Assembly (NCBI RefSeq): GCF_905147365.1
Contig: NC_056417.1
Span: 16,514,501-16,578,500 of the forward strand
Source: Aricia agestis
Lineage: Eukaryota > Arthropoda > Insecta > Lepidoptera > Lycaenidae
Direction: 5' to 3'
DNA length: 64,000 nucleotides
In this document: positions 11,646-23,650 of the stretch, piece after piece
Layout of the letters: every line of letters starts with the position of its first letter
Numbering within the stretch: position 1 is the first letter of the stretch
Position numbers and translations under genes: made by a program
The notes under the pieces: generated by a model
The model's input: the letters and a program-made list of their open reading frames with translations, nothing else
The model's database searches: none
What the model was told of the DNA's origin: nothing

Positions 11646-12992
11646 TGTAAGTTTCGTATCGCAAGCGTATTGAGTTGTCGATACGAAAACGTTAGACAAC
11701 TTTAGTTGGAAGCACGAAGCACTTTCGAAATAGTATCGAGACCTCGACACGATAACGTTAGTGACGTCACACCAACGTAAATATGAGTGAGCGAAATAGA
11801 ACGAATGGTCGTAAAATTGAATGAACATTTCATTCAAAAAATTAGATACGTATTTAATCAATTAAAAACTTTGTGATTTTAGGGCACTTAAAAAATAAAC
11901 GCTGTTCAAATTATGACGCAATATGACGAAACTGCAGTACAAGTTAATATTATATTCATAAAGATAAATGGTATTTATAAATACAATTTTTCTTTTAATG
12001 AAATAAGGGGGCAAACGAGCAAACGGGTCACATGATGGAAAGCAACTACCGTCGCCGATGGACACTCGCAGCATCAGAAGAGCTGCAGGTGCGTGCTGCA
12101 GGCCTTTTAAGAGGGAATAGGGTAATAGGGGAGGATAGGGAAGGAAATAGGGGAAGGTAGGGAAGGGAAAAGGGCCTCCGGTAAATTCACTCACTCGGCG
12201 AAACACAGCGCAAGCGCTGTTTCACGCCGTTTTTCTGTGAGCCCGTGGTATTTCTCCGGTCGAGCCGGCCCATTCGTGCCGAAGCATGGCTCTCCCACGT
12301 CACTTTATTACTAAAACGAACGACGCGAAGCACTTGACATTTTTGGTAACTCGAAGCTCATTCAAGGCTAACTTTGTTTTGAAGTGAACTTGTGTTGTGA
12401 ATGTTGTGTGAAAGTTATGGAATTATATAATTAACTTCTAAAACATTCTGCTGAAATGAGAACCAGCCACCCGCAAATCGCAATACACCATTATGGTAGA
12501 ATTTATGGAAAAGTAAGTAAGTACATTTTTTTTAGATTTTATTGTTTTAAGTATAATATAATATTAATTTTAATAATCTTTCAAAAGGATATTTCGAACA
12601 TTATTTCTGTAAAGTTTTAAATTTTGGAGAGATAGTGTACCAAAATGCATTACTCACCTTGTTTCTCTTTGTACATTTCTACTTTCAATAATCAATCGCG
12701 CCGCAAGATAATAGTACAATGTACTACGTCGTGGGGTGCTCCGTCCTAATCTAAGCATTTTCTCACCAAATAAATCAACAAAATCACTTAAATTACTATT
12801 TTATTCTCTAAATTTACTCTGACGAAAGTTTCCTCACTGAAATTTTTAAAGTGAATAAACATTCGTGAAACTCGCAAGCCAGCCTTCGACAATTGCGATA
12901 CGTCATTTTATGCCTTCGTGCTAGCTATCTTCATACAAACGGCTCAAGTTACGTTGCGTATTCGATACGATGACGATACGAAACTTACGTCT
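11646..12992. repeat. Possible inverted-end element around a SINE
   Basis: GTAAGTTTCGTATCG near 11648 is mirrored by CGATACGAAACTTAC near 12985, each followed inward by CGATACGA-rich sequence and a GCACGAAG word. This suggests diverged terminal inverted repeats, but the middle has no recognisable coding sequence. Confidence 0.35.
11993..12302 (-). mobile_element. SINE with LINE-derived 3' tail, copy 2
   Basis: Near-complete reverse copy: A-rich tail at 11990-12000, LINE-like tail GACCCGTTTGCTCGTTTGCC (complement), CGCTTGCGCTGTGTTTCGCC block, and 5' part with GCCATGCTTCGGCACGAATG. Confidence 0.75.
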
Positions 12993-13111
12993 AAGTGTTC
13001 GTGCTCTGGAAATTAATTTAATTTACGCACACCAGAGGCGCCTGTTCAAGTTTCCATACAAAATGCTTACGTTAACGATACGAATGTTTTTTCGATAGTA
13101 GTTCGTGCTTA

Positions 13112-14150
13112 CCCTATAACTCCCTCAGGGCTGTGTGCTATCGCCTACTCTATTCATACTGCATATCAATGACATGCTACAAACCAAAGGCATTCATTGC
13201 TATGCGGATGATAGTACAGGTGATGCTGTATATACCGGCTCCCCTAATATTTCTCGGCAAAATGTCACTGAGAGTCGAAACGAACTTGTGTCTAAGGTGG
13301 AGAATTCATTGGAGAAGGTCTCTGAATGGGGTAGACGTAACTTAGTCCAATTCAACCCCGCCAAGACACAAGTCTGCGCGTTCACCACTAAAAAGTCACC
13401 AATGGTCGTTTATCCTCGTTTCGAGGGCACATCTTTAACCATCTCCCCTAGCATTGAGATACTTGGCGTCAACATATCGAGCGAAGTCCAGTTCCGATAT
13501 CATCTTGAGGGTAAGGCCAAATTAGCCTCGAAGAAGCTTGGCGTTCTTAACAGAGCGAGACAGTACTTCAGTCCGGACCAACGCCTACAACTCTACAAGG
13601 CGCAGGTTCGGCCTCATATGGAATATTGTTCTCATCTCTGGGCAGGGGCGCCAAAATACCAACTGCTCCCTCTGGATCGTATCCAACGAAGGGCTGCTCG
13701 AATTGTTGACTGCCATAGTGTTTCAAACAGCTTGGACCCCCTGGAATTACGCCGAGATGTTGCTTCACTCTGCATCCTCTATCGGTTGTATCACGGGGAG
13801 TGCTCTGAGGAATTGTTCGGAATCATACCACCTGCAACTTTTCGCTATCGTCCCACGCGAAAAACATACCATCCTCATCACCTTGATGAGTGGCAGTCTT
13901 CCACAGTGCGTTTTTCGCGTAACTTTCTGCCGCGCACTGTAAAACTCTGGAATGGGCTGTCACCAGCAGTATTTCCGGACCGATACGACCTGCAAACCTT
14001 CAAGAAAAGAGCGTATACCCTCTTAAAAGGCCGGCAACGCACCTGCAGCTCTTCTGATGTTGCGAGTGTCCATGGGCGACGGTAGTTGCTTACCATCAGG
14101 TGACCCGTTTGCTCGTTTGCCCCCTTATTTAATAAAAAAAATAAAATAAA
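13112..14150 (+). mobile_element. 5'-truncated LINE, long open reverse transcriptase C-terminus
   Basis: An uninterrupted frame (13121-14085) begins inside the reverse transcriptase with PQGCVLSPTLF, continues through the catalytic CYADDST box and ILGVNISSEVQ, and ends with LYKAQVRPHMEYCSHLWAGA, RNFLPRTVKLWNGL, FKKRAYTLLKGRQR and VHGRR. This is the usual C-terminal layout of CR1/jockey-group insect elements. It is followed by TTGCCCCCTTATTTAATAAA and an A-rich tail. The absence of stops over 320 codons suggests a fairly recent insertion. The terminal 100 bp of coding sequence plus 3' UTR is the same sequence that ends the SINEs at 3797, 11993 and 51160. Confidence 0.85.
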
Positions 14151-14959
14151 AAAATAACTACTGGACCGATTAGAATTTTTTTTCAGTATTAATCAAGGAA
14201 CGCTTTATTATATATCCTATGTAGCCTATATTATATTATCACGCTAAGACCAATAAGAGCAGAGCACCAATGAAGAATGTTTCAAAATCGGGTGATTTTT
14301 CCTATTGTGCTGCGTAAACGATAAAAGTTTCGCAAAAATCATATAATTTACAGAATTTTTGTTAAAAAAAGTATATATATATAATTTGTAAAAAAAGTAT
14401 AAGTATTTTTAAATATACTTAGGTAAGTTTATGGTACTTTTTTAATATAATCCGAAAACGTTTTTGTATATTTTTAGAAGCTTGCCACAATTAATAAGTC
14501 TTTTCTTCATTCTATACTTTAAAATAAATATGTACTGTTTTTTTATTTCTTTTGACAAGCGCTTCTTGTACTTCCCATCACTAGTTCTGATTTATGACAT
14601 GCCGTGAATTTGAATTGGCCAATCGTAATGCATTTCTTACCTCTCCCCCCGCGTCGCTTACCTCAGCACATTGACACAATAATTTGTTAAGAGAAATCAA
14701 AACATTAGGCGTCTATTGGGTTATGTGGTCGCTGATTGGGTTATGTGGTCGCTGGGAAATTGTAAAGCCAATACTGGCAGCATTTTTAGACAACAGAAGT
14801 TAGAACGTGGTTAGAACTGACTACGGAGCTGAGCACATCTTGCATTTCAAAATGTATATACCATAGATCATAGATCCATAGATAGTGATTATATTCTCTT
14901 TGGTATATACCATAATCTGTGGTGGAAGCCACGCCCCCCAGTATCGCGTGGATTTCAAG
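14151..14959. other. Helitron-like fragments, no gene
   Basis: 14150-14290 matches Helitron-type repeats (CTACTGGACCGATT, TCACGCTAAGACCAATA). The rest is AT-rich with no frame. Confidence 0.4.
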
Positions 14960-14975
14960 AATTTTTAAAATCTCT

Positions 14976-15050
14976 GTGATAATATTGATGATTCTGCGAT
15001 TCGGCCGCTTACACCATCAATATTATCACGGAATCGTGATAATATTGATG
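14976..15050. repeat. Three copies of a 15-bp motif, alternating strands
   Basis: GTGATAATATTGATG occurs at 14976-14990, as its exact complement at 15015-15029, and again at 15036-15050, with short unrelated spacers (24 and 6 bp). Confidence 0.85.
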
Positions 15051-15059
15051 CGTGTAATA

Positions 15060-16413
15060 CCTGCCAATGGTTTTTCATATCTTTTGTTTCATTTATCTGT
15101 CAAATTTGTCAATGTTTGCAATTTTGAATTTGAAAATTGTTCGGAAGAGATTTAAGCCGGAAAATAGTATGGACGTAACATATTATATCTGTATAAGTAG
15201 AATATCATTGGTTTTGAGTTTTGACGCAAGAACAATAAGGATGGTTGGGCTGCAGCATCTAAGAGTAGTGCAGACTCGCCACATGACTGTTAGATCGTGA
15301 CTTAAATGCCTACAATAGGCTACTTGCCCTATATTCAATTTCATTGAACAAATGCATATTTCTAGTAGAACTTGGCCTAGGAAACCGTATTTCACCCTTA
15401 TCATCAAATAAAAGCTTATGATTGATAAATAAAGTCGATTTGAAAATATAATTTTATGAAAATAGGATTTGTACTGACGAAAACGCTTTTGCGGTACTTA
15501 CGATTTGGATGTGACGTCATCAGACTCCTAATTTAATATCTTTTATTTATCGCGCTCGTTATATGTAAGTTTATTTGTACATAAATAATCAGAATAAGCC
15601 GAGAAAGATTTCTAAAATATATTTTCTTGAATATTTCAAATAAAACATCAGTTTTATATATTATCTCCATTTATTGTAGACGGGAAATGAAATGGCCAAA
15701 ACTTTTCTCCAAAAGTTTTCAACATTACAAATTATTTCTAATTTCATAATTAATTATTTTACAATTTTTGGGCACTTTTAGACTCATACATTTAGCACAT
15801 AAAAAATGTTCAATAAAAAGAGTTTAAAATACAAAAAGTATAACGTCACACTATGGCGGATAGTGTTTTCAGCGGCATTTATAAGGCATATTTTTCAATC
15901 AACATTTTTATGGGTTTCTACTGTGTAAAATATTAAAATATTAGTTTTTTTGTGAAAATGAATGATTAAGAAGCGATTAGCATGAAGAAAAAAATTAGGT
16001 CAAGTAGCCTATTGCAGTTTATTTGTATTATATTTTATACGCTATGCGATATCATAACTGTACTGCACTGTTTTTTAGGTTAGGTAAGAAAATGTACAAA
16101 ATGCCACATGCCCGGTCCATCTCCATTTGAGTTGATCAAAGCCGTAGTATGTCTGTTAGTTTTGTTTTATTTCAAATGTTATGTTACTAATTTTATCCTT
16201 TAATTTTACTCCATGGCTTTTTGACATTTTGATAATTTTTCTCTGTGTTTTTTTTAAAATATGTTACTACTTACTATACATAAATAAAATGAAACTACAA
16301 TGATTTTAAGATTTTTTTATTTAATCCTAAGTCACTTCTCACTTTACTTCCTTAACCTGGAGACCTGAAACAACATGATTACAATTATTAGTACCATATT
16401 CTATCCTCAGAAG
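15060..16413. other. No gene recognised
   Basis: AT-rich. The open frames in 14919-15410 overlap on both strands and show no protein-like composition. Confidence 0.4.
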
Positions 16414-16553
16414 TTAGAGCTGGTACACAGTGCGCATTTTGAAGCGCGCGCATTTATGCGCGCGCTTGCGTGTGTACGCTTCAATAGAATCCGGAGTTCT
16501 CGAAACGTGCCTTAGCAAAACGCGCGCTTCAAAACGCCCAATGTGTACCGGGC
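16414..16553. mobile_element. GGTACACA...CGCGCG miniature element
   Basis: Ends GGTACACAGTGCGCATTTTG and the inverted CAAAACGCCCAATGTGTACC enclose CGCGCG-rich sequence. It directly abuts the next element. Confidence 0.65.
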
Positions 16554-16557
16554 CTAA

Positions 16558-17681
16558 GGGTGGGTTGCACCAACTTACTTTATCTGTAACTTTAACTATA
16601 GTGCAAAATTAAATCTTTGGTTACTACCCAATTTCACCAACCTCTGTTTGTTAAATCCTAACAAGGCATTACTTAACGGACCTTGAAAAATTAAACAGAC
16701 TGTTAAAATACTTATGTCCCACAGTAAAAATTTAACAGCGGATTAGTAAATGGAATGTTAAGTGAACAACGAGTGAACAACTATCAATTCGTTCATTCTT
16801 GTTATAAGGCGACGAAATTGCAATGTACAAGATTAATACGACATGTTTGCTTTCTTCCATAGTAGTATAATAGTAGATAATGCGACCAAATTAAAATATC
16901 ACTGATCGCATACATTTGTTACGCTATAATAGTTCTTAATTTACCAGGTTATAATTATTATCTGTCAAAGCTGAAAACATGAATCATAATACAAACTTTT
17001 ATTTGCATATTTTATTGGTAATTTTGATACAAGTTAGTATATTTGCAATGTCAAGGAAAATCCGAAGGCTGAATTTTTGGCAAAGTGAAAATAAATAATT
17101 ATTCATAACTATGAAAATAATTAATAATAAGGACGTAGCGGAAACATGGCGGAAAGACTCAAAAGTCAAAACAGATTCTTTTATTGATATTGCATATTAT
17201 TGTCTTTGAAAGTTGTTTTTTTGACTCTTATAACAGCCTGTTAAATATTTAACGGACCTCCATAGCAGGAATTAAATTTAACACCGTGTTAGGTGATTTA
17301 ACATGACATTAGGGCATGGTGGAACGCTTGATAGCTCTAACAGGCCATTAACTGATTTAACAAGCCATTATTTATTTAACATTGCTTGATGAAACTGGGT
17401 CTAAGGACGCCATATTTAACGATAACCATAACCGCTCATACTTATATCGAAATTGTTTCGTGAACTATGGCTCACAGTGTTGTTATAACAAATATTTTTC
17501 CTGACGATTTTTACAGATAATTCAATTTTTTATACTCTCAATCCCATTACCTGCAGTAGCTTTAATAAAAAAATAAACGTAACGGACATCTGTCAAATTC
17601 TGACTATAACCAAATGAGAAACAAAGGACCAAAACTGTAACTATAACTTGACCATAACCACGTATCTGGTGCAACCCACTC
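16558..17681. mobile_element. GGGTTGCACC miniature element, copy 3, split
   Basis: Left end GGGTGGGTTGCACCAACTTA, right end GGTGCAACCCACTC. It is interrupted at 16625-17401 by the element below; joining the flanks gives the usual AACTTTAAC-rich interior of the family. Confidence 0.75.
16625..17401. mobile_element. ACCCAATTTCACC element, intact copy
   Basis: Ends ACCCAATTTCACCAACCTC and GATGAAACTGGGT are imperfect inverted repeats. Homologous in full, in reverse orientation, to 47557-48841, where two further insertions split it. No coding capacity. Confidence 0.8.
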
Positions 17682-17685
17682 TTAG

Positions 17686-17730
17686 GGGGGTATTACATTA
17701 TATTGGATCATTTCTATGATCATATATAGA
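17686..17730 (+). mobile_element. Left end of a GGGGGTATTACATTA element
   Basis: GGGGGGTATTACATTATATT followed by GGATCATTTCTATGATC. The mirror end (ATATCCCCCTTA) is at 21371-21382, suggesting that one element was pushed apart by the insertions between. Confidence 0.45.
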
Positions 17731-17884
17731 ATAGAATAGAATATGTTTATTTTTTTCAACACACAACATATACAGAATAGAAAATAAAAAGTAAAAAGGA
17801 CTTAAGCTATGTACAATTACAATTGGACCTAGTTATGCAGAAAGCAGCCAAGTGGCACTTTTTCGAAAATCGACTTATTAATAC

Positions 17885-18245
17885 AGCCATACTAAATTCG
17901 ACATCCCGGATTTTTTGCAAAAACAGCCATTTCGATATCTCTTCTTACGGCGAAGATATGAACCGTCAAATGCAGCCATTTAACAAAAACATTTTGTAAA
18001 AAACAGTCATCATGGTGCAAAATGCAGCCTATTTTGAAGCAAACTGCCTTACCTATATTGCATAAGTCAGCCTGCTTTATGGCTGTTTTGTCCAAATTTA
18101 AAAATGTTAGGAGGTATCGAGGATGGAGTTTCGTAAAAAACAGCCAGTGTACGTTGGCTGTTTTCAGTAAATTGTTTATTTGTAACGAGTCCATACTTGG
18201 CTTTTTCTAACGTCATCCAGGCTGTTTTTATCAAATTTTAATCTT
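17885..18245. repeat. Region with recurrent AACAGCC words
   Basis: The words CAGCC/AACAGCCA and GGCTGTTTT recur every 30-60 bp on both strands, giving an imperfect inverted structure; no clear termini. Confidence 0.35.
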
Positions 18246-18703
18246 AATCAATATAATATACTATTTTATACGCCGTGCCGCCGTAACCACCCTACCCTGA
18301 AACACTTAAGATTGTTTTATGACATTTACGGTTATGCGAATAAGGACGATTTTTAAACTTGACTTAAACTTTTAATTTTAAAATTAACTTATTACGTCTC
18401 TGAGCGTGGTCGTATAACTTTTACTTGTTTGTTTACGTTTTACTTACTTCTACTTTAGTTGAGGAGGGGAAGAGGGGATTTTGGGAGTAGCTCGAGCGTG
18501 TCAGATTAAGCTTGCATAGGCTTCCGACATGTGTCTAGTAGGGTTGTTGAGGAAGTGATTATGAGGAAGAGGAGGAAGAGGAATTTTCACGCGCAAATTT
18601 AGAGGATGCGGATGAGGAAGAGGATATTTTTTGAGGAAGAGGATGCGGATGAGGAAGCGGAAGATGAAGCGGATGAGGAAGAGGATGATAGGAAATTATA
18701 AAT

Positions 18704-20190
18704 ACTAGCGGACCCAACCCAAAAGTCTTTGTTCTGTCTGTACATAACTAGGTACATATATTACACAAAAATTAATTAAAAGGGCATTTTCCAGTGGACC
18801 AAACTATGAATCTGAACCATTCTCACACACACAATAAAGAATCATCAAAATTGGTCCAGCAATTAAGGAGGATTTCAGTAACATATACAATGGCTTTATA
18901 CAGCCGTAGTGAGACCGATTACCGCATATTATGGCTGCGTAGTGTGTCAAAAAAAGGCTGAACAAGTAAACTGTAGCAAAAATCTGAACAGCGTCCAGAG
19001 ACTGGCATGCCTAATAATCACAGGTGCGCTTCCCTCGAGGCCCTGATCAACCTAACTCCATTTCCTCTGCTTTTTCAGATGGAGGCTAGAAAGGCCAGGG
19101 CCAGGACGGCGGGCAGGACAAATTAGGCCTCCACCCCATTTAGACATTCTCTTCGTGAATCACCCATCATGGACATGCAATCAGACGCCATGATCAAGGT
19201 GCATAGCTTTTCGAAGCAATATCAGGTTCTTATACCTGCCAGGGAGGACTAGAAAGGAAATATCCCAATTAATATTCGCCCTAGCGATATAGTTTGGTTC
19301 ACGGATGGATCAAGGAAAGAACCGTGCGGGAGCCGGATTTTACGGGGGCAAGCCACCAAGAGGCAAACATGCCAGTTTGGGGGAGTTTGCGACCATGTTT
19401 CAGGCTGAGGTCTTCGCAATCATCGGTTGCTTACTAGAAAGCCTAAAGATGGCACTAGTTAACAAAAATATTTTTTATCTTCTCTGATAGTCAAGCTGCA
19501 CTTAAAGCACTGACTGCTGCAGAAGTTTCATCGAAATTGGTTCTGGAATGCATTGAGACGTTGAACATGCTAGGGAGGGACAATACAGTAACGTCCCTGG
19601 CAACGAAACCGCAGACGAACTGGCTAGGCTTGGGGCCGAGAGTCTCATATATGGCCCAGAACCGGTCTGCGGAATATCTCCCAGTACTACAAAGCAAGTG
19701 CTCGAGGAATGGGTTCGCGAACTAAGCAGAAAGCAATGGGTTGAGTCCCAGGCCTTGAACACTCCAAGGCACTAATTGCTGGCTTTAACAAGAAACTGTC
19801 AAAAATAGTGCTCACCATGGGTAGGAATCAATTAAGAATCCTTACCAGAAGCCTAACTGGGCACTGCAAGCTCAATAAGCACCTTAACAGAATAGGTGTT
19901 AGTAGCTTAACGACTTGCAGATTCTGCGAGGAGGAGGATGAGACACCTATACACCTTCTCCTTGACTGTCCTGCTCTACTACAGAGCAGGAACAGGCACC
20001 TTGGTCGCTACGAATACTCATTCACAGAGGAAATTCGTGGCACCAACCATAACCACATCGTTCAATTTATGAGCAGCATTGGGTTGGGGACGGTACTCTA
20101 ATGCGAAGGAGTCACAATAGATGACCTGCCTTCAGCAATAAAAAAAAACTTACACAACACACGCACACAAAAAAAAGATGAGTAAATAAT
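18704..20190 (-). mobile_element. Helitron-like element split by a LINE
   Basis: Minus-strand 3' end is GGGTTGGGTCCGCTAG at 18704. The AATTGGTCCAG...GGAGGA(G)TTCAG block matches 30600-30720. The CACACGCACACAA stretch that follows that block in the other copy reappears at about 20150, after the LINE. Confidence 0.5.
18890..20150 (+). pseudogene. RNase-H-bearing LINE fragment (I/LOA-like)
   Basis: Frames in order read WLYTAVVRPI then LNSVQRLACLIITGALPS (end of the reverse transcriptase), WFTDGS and FQAEVFAII (RNase H), then LTGHCKLNKHLNRIGV, CRFCEEEDETPIHLLLDCPA and a stop at 20101, followed by an A-run. This is the C-terminal part of an I- or LOA-group non-LTR retrotransposon; frameshifts around 19130, 19490 and 19700 make it inactive. 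Clade placement is tentative. Confidence 0.75.
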
Positions 20191-20796
20191 ACAATTCTCT
20201 GGCTCTGGTGTGTGCATTGCCATGATTGGATACGCGACGCGCATGCGCAGTGAAATTCCTCATAAATTCCTCTTAAATTTTGAGGAAGCGATAGCGGAAG
20301 AGGATTTTTTTTTATTTATGAGGATGCGGTGACGGTTGAGGAACCCAAAATATTGCGGAATTTCCTCATTATGAGGAAGCGGAAGAGGAATCCTCAGCAA
20401 CCCTAGTGTCTAGTTATCATGGTATAGAAATCAGATTTCTCACGTGGTGGCTGGGTAAAAATTTTTTTTTTTAATATTGAAATGTGTTCGGATCTGTCAG
20501 ATTAAGATAGGGGGTGTTTAGTATACCCCATATAAACTTCCATATAAAGCACTGACGATTCAAAGGTTGTTTAAGCCTGTAGGGACATTTTAAAATAAAA
20601 AAAAAATAAAGCTTCATATTTTCTTAACTAAGCTACGCAGATATTTTATTTTGCTCTAAACTTAATGATTTAGCCCTTGTTGTCTAAAATACCTATATTT
20701 ATAATTTACCTAAATATGCAATTTTCTGATTATATTTTCTTTTTCAAAACTTTAAAATGGCTGCAGTTTCTGAACCCACCGCTTAAATAAAATAAA

Positions 20797-20900
20797 ATCG
20801 GCTAAGTGCGAGTTGGACTCGCGCACGAAGGGTTCCGTACCACAATAAAAATAGGATGAAAATTGTGTTTTTTGTATGTGTGCCCCCTTGATTATTTCAT
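20797..20900 (-). repeat. GGGTTCCGTACC repeat fragment
   Basis: ATCGGCTAAGTGCGAGTTGG then CGCGCACGAAGGGTTCCGTA: the terminal part of the family defined at 5017-5536, reversed. Confidence 0.6.
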
Positions 20901-20939
20901 TTATTCAAATATTATTATAAATTATTAAAGTACAAATAA

Positions 20940-21382
20940 AACTGAGATGATATATGATCATATCTGCATATTACATTATCATATTTCATTGATCCTATTT
21001 TACATCATATGTGGTTTCAATAGCCAATGGAGAGTGCTAACGCTGACAGGTTGACGTCAGGGTTACTAGATCTCAGAGAATTCGATTTGTCAAAAGACAT
21101 CGTCATTTTTAATATGGCTTGTTTTTTGTTATTATATTATAAAAATAATTACATTACATTATTCGAAACATATTAACGAACAAGAAATTAAAAACTCTTT
21201 TTTATATTAAATAACTGGCAACACCTATTTCTATGACCGTATTGGATCCAATATCTCAGCAAATGTCAAAAATCTATGATCAAGGAAGAAATGAATCATA
21301 TTATGTCTATATTACATTACCCAATATCATTGACTCAATGATCTCGGATCCAATATATATGATAATCTAATATCCCCCTTAT
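20940..21382. mobile_element. Right part of the GGGGGTATTACATTA element
   Basis: Repeated TTGGATCC/ATGATC/CAATATC words and the terminal ATATCCCCCTTA mirror the left end at 17686. Confidence 0.4.
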
Positions 21383-21442
21383 TGTATGTATGGCCAGCCA
21401 CACAAAAATAATTATTGCTTAGGCCAGCATTATTTATTTACA

Positions 21443-22110
21443 ACTAGCTGTCCCGGTAAACTTCGTGTTACTTTAAATCCTTCCCTGGACTTGTGTGAAT
21501 ATTTAAGACTAAAATTAGCCCAATCCCTTTAGCCGTTTTCGAGTTTTAGCGTTACTAACACCAGGGGGGTGTACAAGTACATACGAGACTCCCCGACGTC
21601 GGGGCGATTCAATGGTTGCCGCGAACTGACTCGTGGCGCACGCGCGCGCCTCTCACGCATTGTCATATTTTAATTGGCAAAATTTATCAAAAAAAAAAAT
21701 ACTGCATTGCAGCCGATTGTTGGGACAATGAAAAAAAGGCAAATTATCTATCTACTGTCATGGTACCTAAATCTATGACAATAATAATGTCTATACTAAT
21801 ATTATAAATGCGAAAGTATCTGTCTGTCTGTCTCGCTTTCACGCCAAAACTACTGAATCGATTGCAATGAAATTTTGTACACAGTTATTCTAGAGTCTGA
21901 GAAAGGACATAGGCTACATTTTGATGTGGGAAAATATCTTATTTCCATGAAAATATCGATGAAAGTTAATTCGCATTGCGCGTGGCCAGCGCTCATCCCG
22001 GGGGTCCTGGGTTCGAGTCCCGCAGGCGGAACAAAAAGTTTTCAATGTTCCTGGGTCTTGGATGTGTATTAAAATAATATTTCAAAAATCTTAAATATAT
22101 TTTATGTATA
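21443..22110. mobile_element. Helitron fragments and a truncated tRNA-type SINE
   Basis: 21443-21560 starts with the complement of a CTAG Helitron end (CTAGCTGTCCCGG). 21790-21960 is a plus-strand Helitron start (TCTATACTAATATTATAAAT then a CTGT run and CGCTTTCACGCC). 21965-22110 has a GGTTCGAGTCC B-box followed by AACAAAAAGTTTTCAATGTT, the same SINE as at 57708-57989 but lacking its head. Confidence 0.55.
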
Positions 22111-22122
22111 ATATTATAAAAA

Positions 22123-22513
22123 ATCCAGAAATATATCGATGCAATGAACATTTTAGTTCTAATACGATTCAACAGATGGCGTTTTATATTTTACTTCATT
22201 GTAACATAGAACTAATCATACTTATTAGTTATTATGTTTTTGTTTGTAGCTTTTAATACGTTAGAATATTATGTTTATTAATATAATCACTTGGTATAAT
22301 AATAATCAATCTATCTTATCTTATAGAACTCCTACTGCATTTCTAGGAGTTCGAGTGTACCGTGTTGGCCTATATTCCATCCAGAAAATATATCAATGCA
22401 ATCAACATTTTAATTCTAATATATGAAAACAGATGGCGTTTTATTTTTTACTTCATTATTGTAACAGAACTAATCATACCTACTTTATTATATATTATTG
22501 TTTTTATTCATAA
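22123..22513. repeat. Two-copy repeat with ACAGATGGCGTTTTAT
   Basis: 22123-22250 and 22383-22513 share about 120 bp, from AAATATATCRATGCAAT to the TGTAACA...GAACTAATCATAC block; about 130 bp of unrelated sequence lies between. Confidence 0.65.
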
Positions 22514-22749
22514 CTAGCTGTTGCCCGCGACTTCGTCCGCGTGGACTTTAGTTTATAGCGCGCGGTGTCAACAAAATTTGTGTCAAATTTAAAAACTTTT
22601 TAAAACCCTGGTAAGTGGTACCCCTCTTAGGGCCGCGGTACACCGGAATGGCAGCGCTGAAAGTGCTCGCCTCGCCGCTGCCATTCCGGTGTAGCGCGGC
22701 CCTTAATTAATCAAAATACCCAAAAACAGCTGTGCAGTGTGCACATAAT
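22514..22749 (-). mobile_element. Helitron 3' part, carrying a small palindrome
   Basis: Minus-strand end CGCGGGCAACAGCTAG, as in the copy at 28173-29118. Its remainder is cut at 22749, where another Helitron starts. Confidence 0.65.
22629..22708. mobile_element. Palindrome inserted at TTA
   Basis: GGGCCGCGGTACACCGGAAT and its complement, about 28-bp arms around an 18-bp loop, flanked by TTA on both sides. The insertion is missing from the equivalent place in the Helitron at 28173. Confidence 0.7.
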
Positions 22750-23465
22750 CTATACTAATATTATAAATGCGAAAGTATCTCTGTCTGTCTGTCAGTCTCG
22801 CTTTCACGCCAAACGCCAAAACTACCGAACCGATTGTAATGAAATTTTGTATACAGATAGTCTAAAGCCTGAGAAAGGACATAGGCTACTTTTTTCCTGG
22901 AAAAAAGTGTTGTAAGGGTCGTACATTTGTTCAAAAAATTTATAATAGATGGCGCCGTGCGTCTTCTACATCGCGCTGACGCTTGCTCAAAAGTCTTTCT
23001 ATAAGAGGTGGTATCATCTTACATTTAAGTCTCGATTTTTTTCGATTGTTATATCTATTCTACGGTATTAAATAACTCAGTACTTTATCTGTGCAGGCAG
23101 TGACGTAACCTTAAGACCAAATTTCACCAACGACTGTTAAAGTTAATGCTCGAATTAGAGAAGACAGGACATTTTAACAGGCTGTTAACACTAACAGACG
23201 TTGGTGGAATTGGGGCTAAACCTATTAATGATAAATAGTTTATGGGTAAAGTTGTGTAATTGGGGGGCTAAATAAGCTTTAAAATTTGGCATAAAATATA
23301 AAGTTTAATATAAAAAATGAAGTACTTATTGTGTGCACACTGCACAGCTGTATTGATTTAAGGGGTACCAGGGTTTTTTTTATGAAAGCTTTTGACACCA
23401 ATTTTGTTGACATCGCGCGCTATAAACTGAAGTCCACGCGGACGAAGTCGCGGGCAACAGCTAGT
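22750..23465 (+). mobile_element. Non-autonomous Helitron
   Basis: Starts TCTATACTAATATTATAAAT, ends CGAAGTCGCGGGCAACAGC followed by TAG, inserted between A and T. An internal MITE relic of the AGCCCCAATTTCACC family occupies 23112-23217. Confidence 0.75.
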
Positions 23466-23491
23466 TATTAAATATACACACAAATGTTTTA

Positions 23492-23650
23492 CGGCCGTTC
23501 CCAATATTTGATCTATCTCTGGTTTTGCCCTACTAGAGATAGGAATAGCTCAGATTAGACATTAGAGACATATATTTTATGTCAATTGTGAGCTATTTCT
23601 ATCTCTAGTAGGGCAAAACCAGAGATAGATCAAATATTGGGAACGGCCGT
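23492..23650. mobile_element. Perfect palindromic element
   Basis: Arms of about 58 bp, starting ACGGCCGTTCCCAATATTTG and ending with the exact complement, around a loop of about 40 bp. Near-perfect pairing indicates recent origin or conversion between arms. Confidence 0.8.

Larger units (their letters stand above)
18539..20405. mobile_element. hAT-like non-autonomous element, strongly purine-rich
   Basis: Inverted ends TAGGGTTGTTGAGGA and TCCTCAGCAACCCTA (one mismatch in 15) are flanked by an exact 8-bp duplication GTGTCTAG (18531-18538 and 20406-20413) that fits the hAT target pattern nTnnnnAn. The body (18545-18700 and 20270-20395) is built of GAGGAAGAGGATGCGGATGA-like units on the plus strand. 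It has been enlarged by a Helitron fragment, which in turn holds a LINE. Confidence 0.75.

Noticed and set aside
13538..13942. 134-codon frame overlapping the LINE at 13112
   Set aside because: Shifted-frame shadow of the reverse transcriptase frame.
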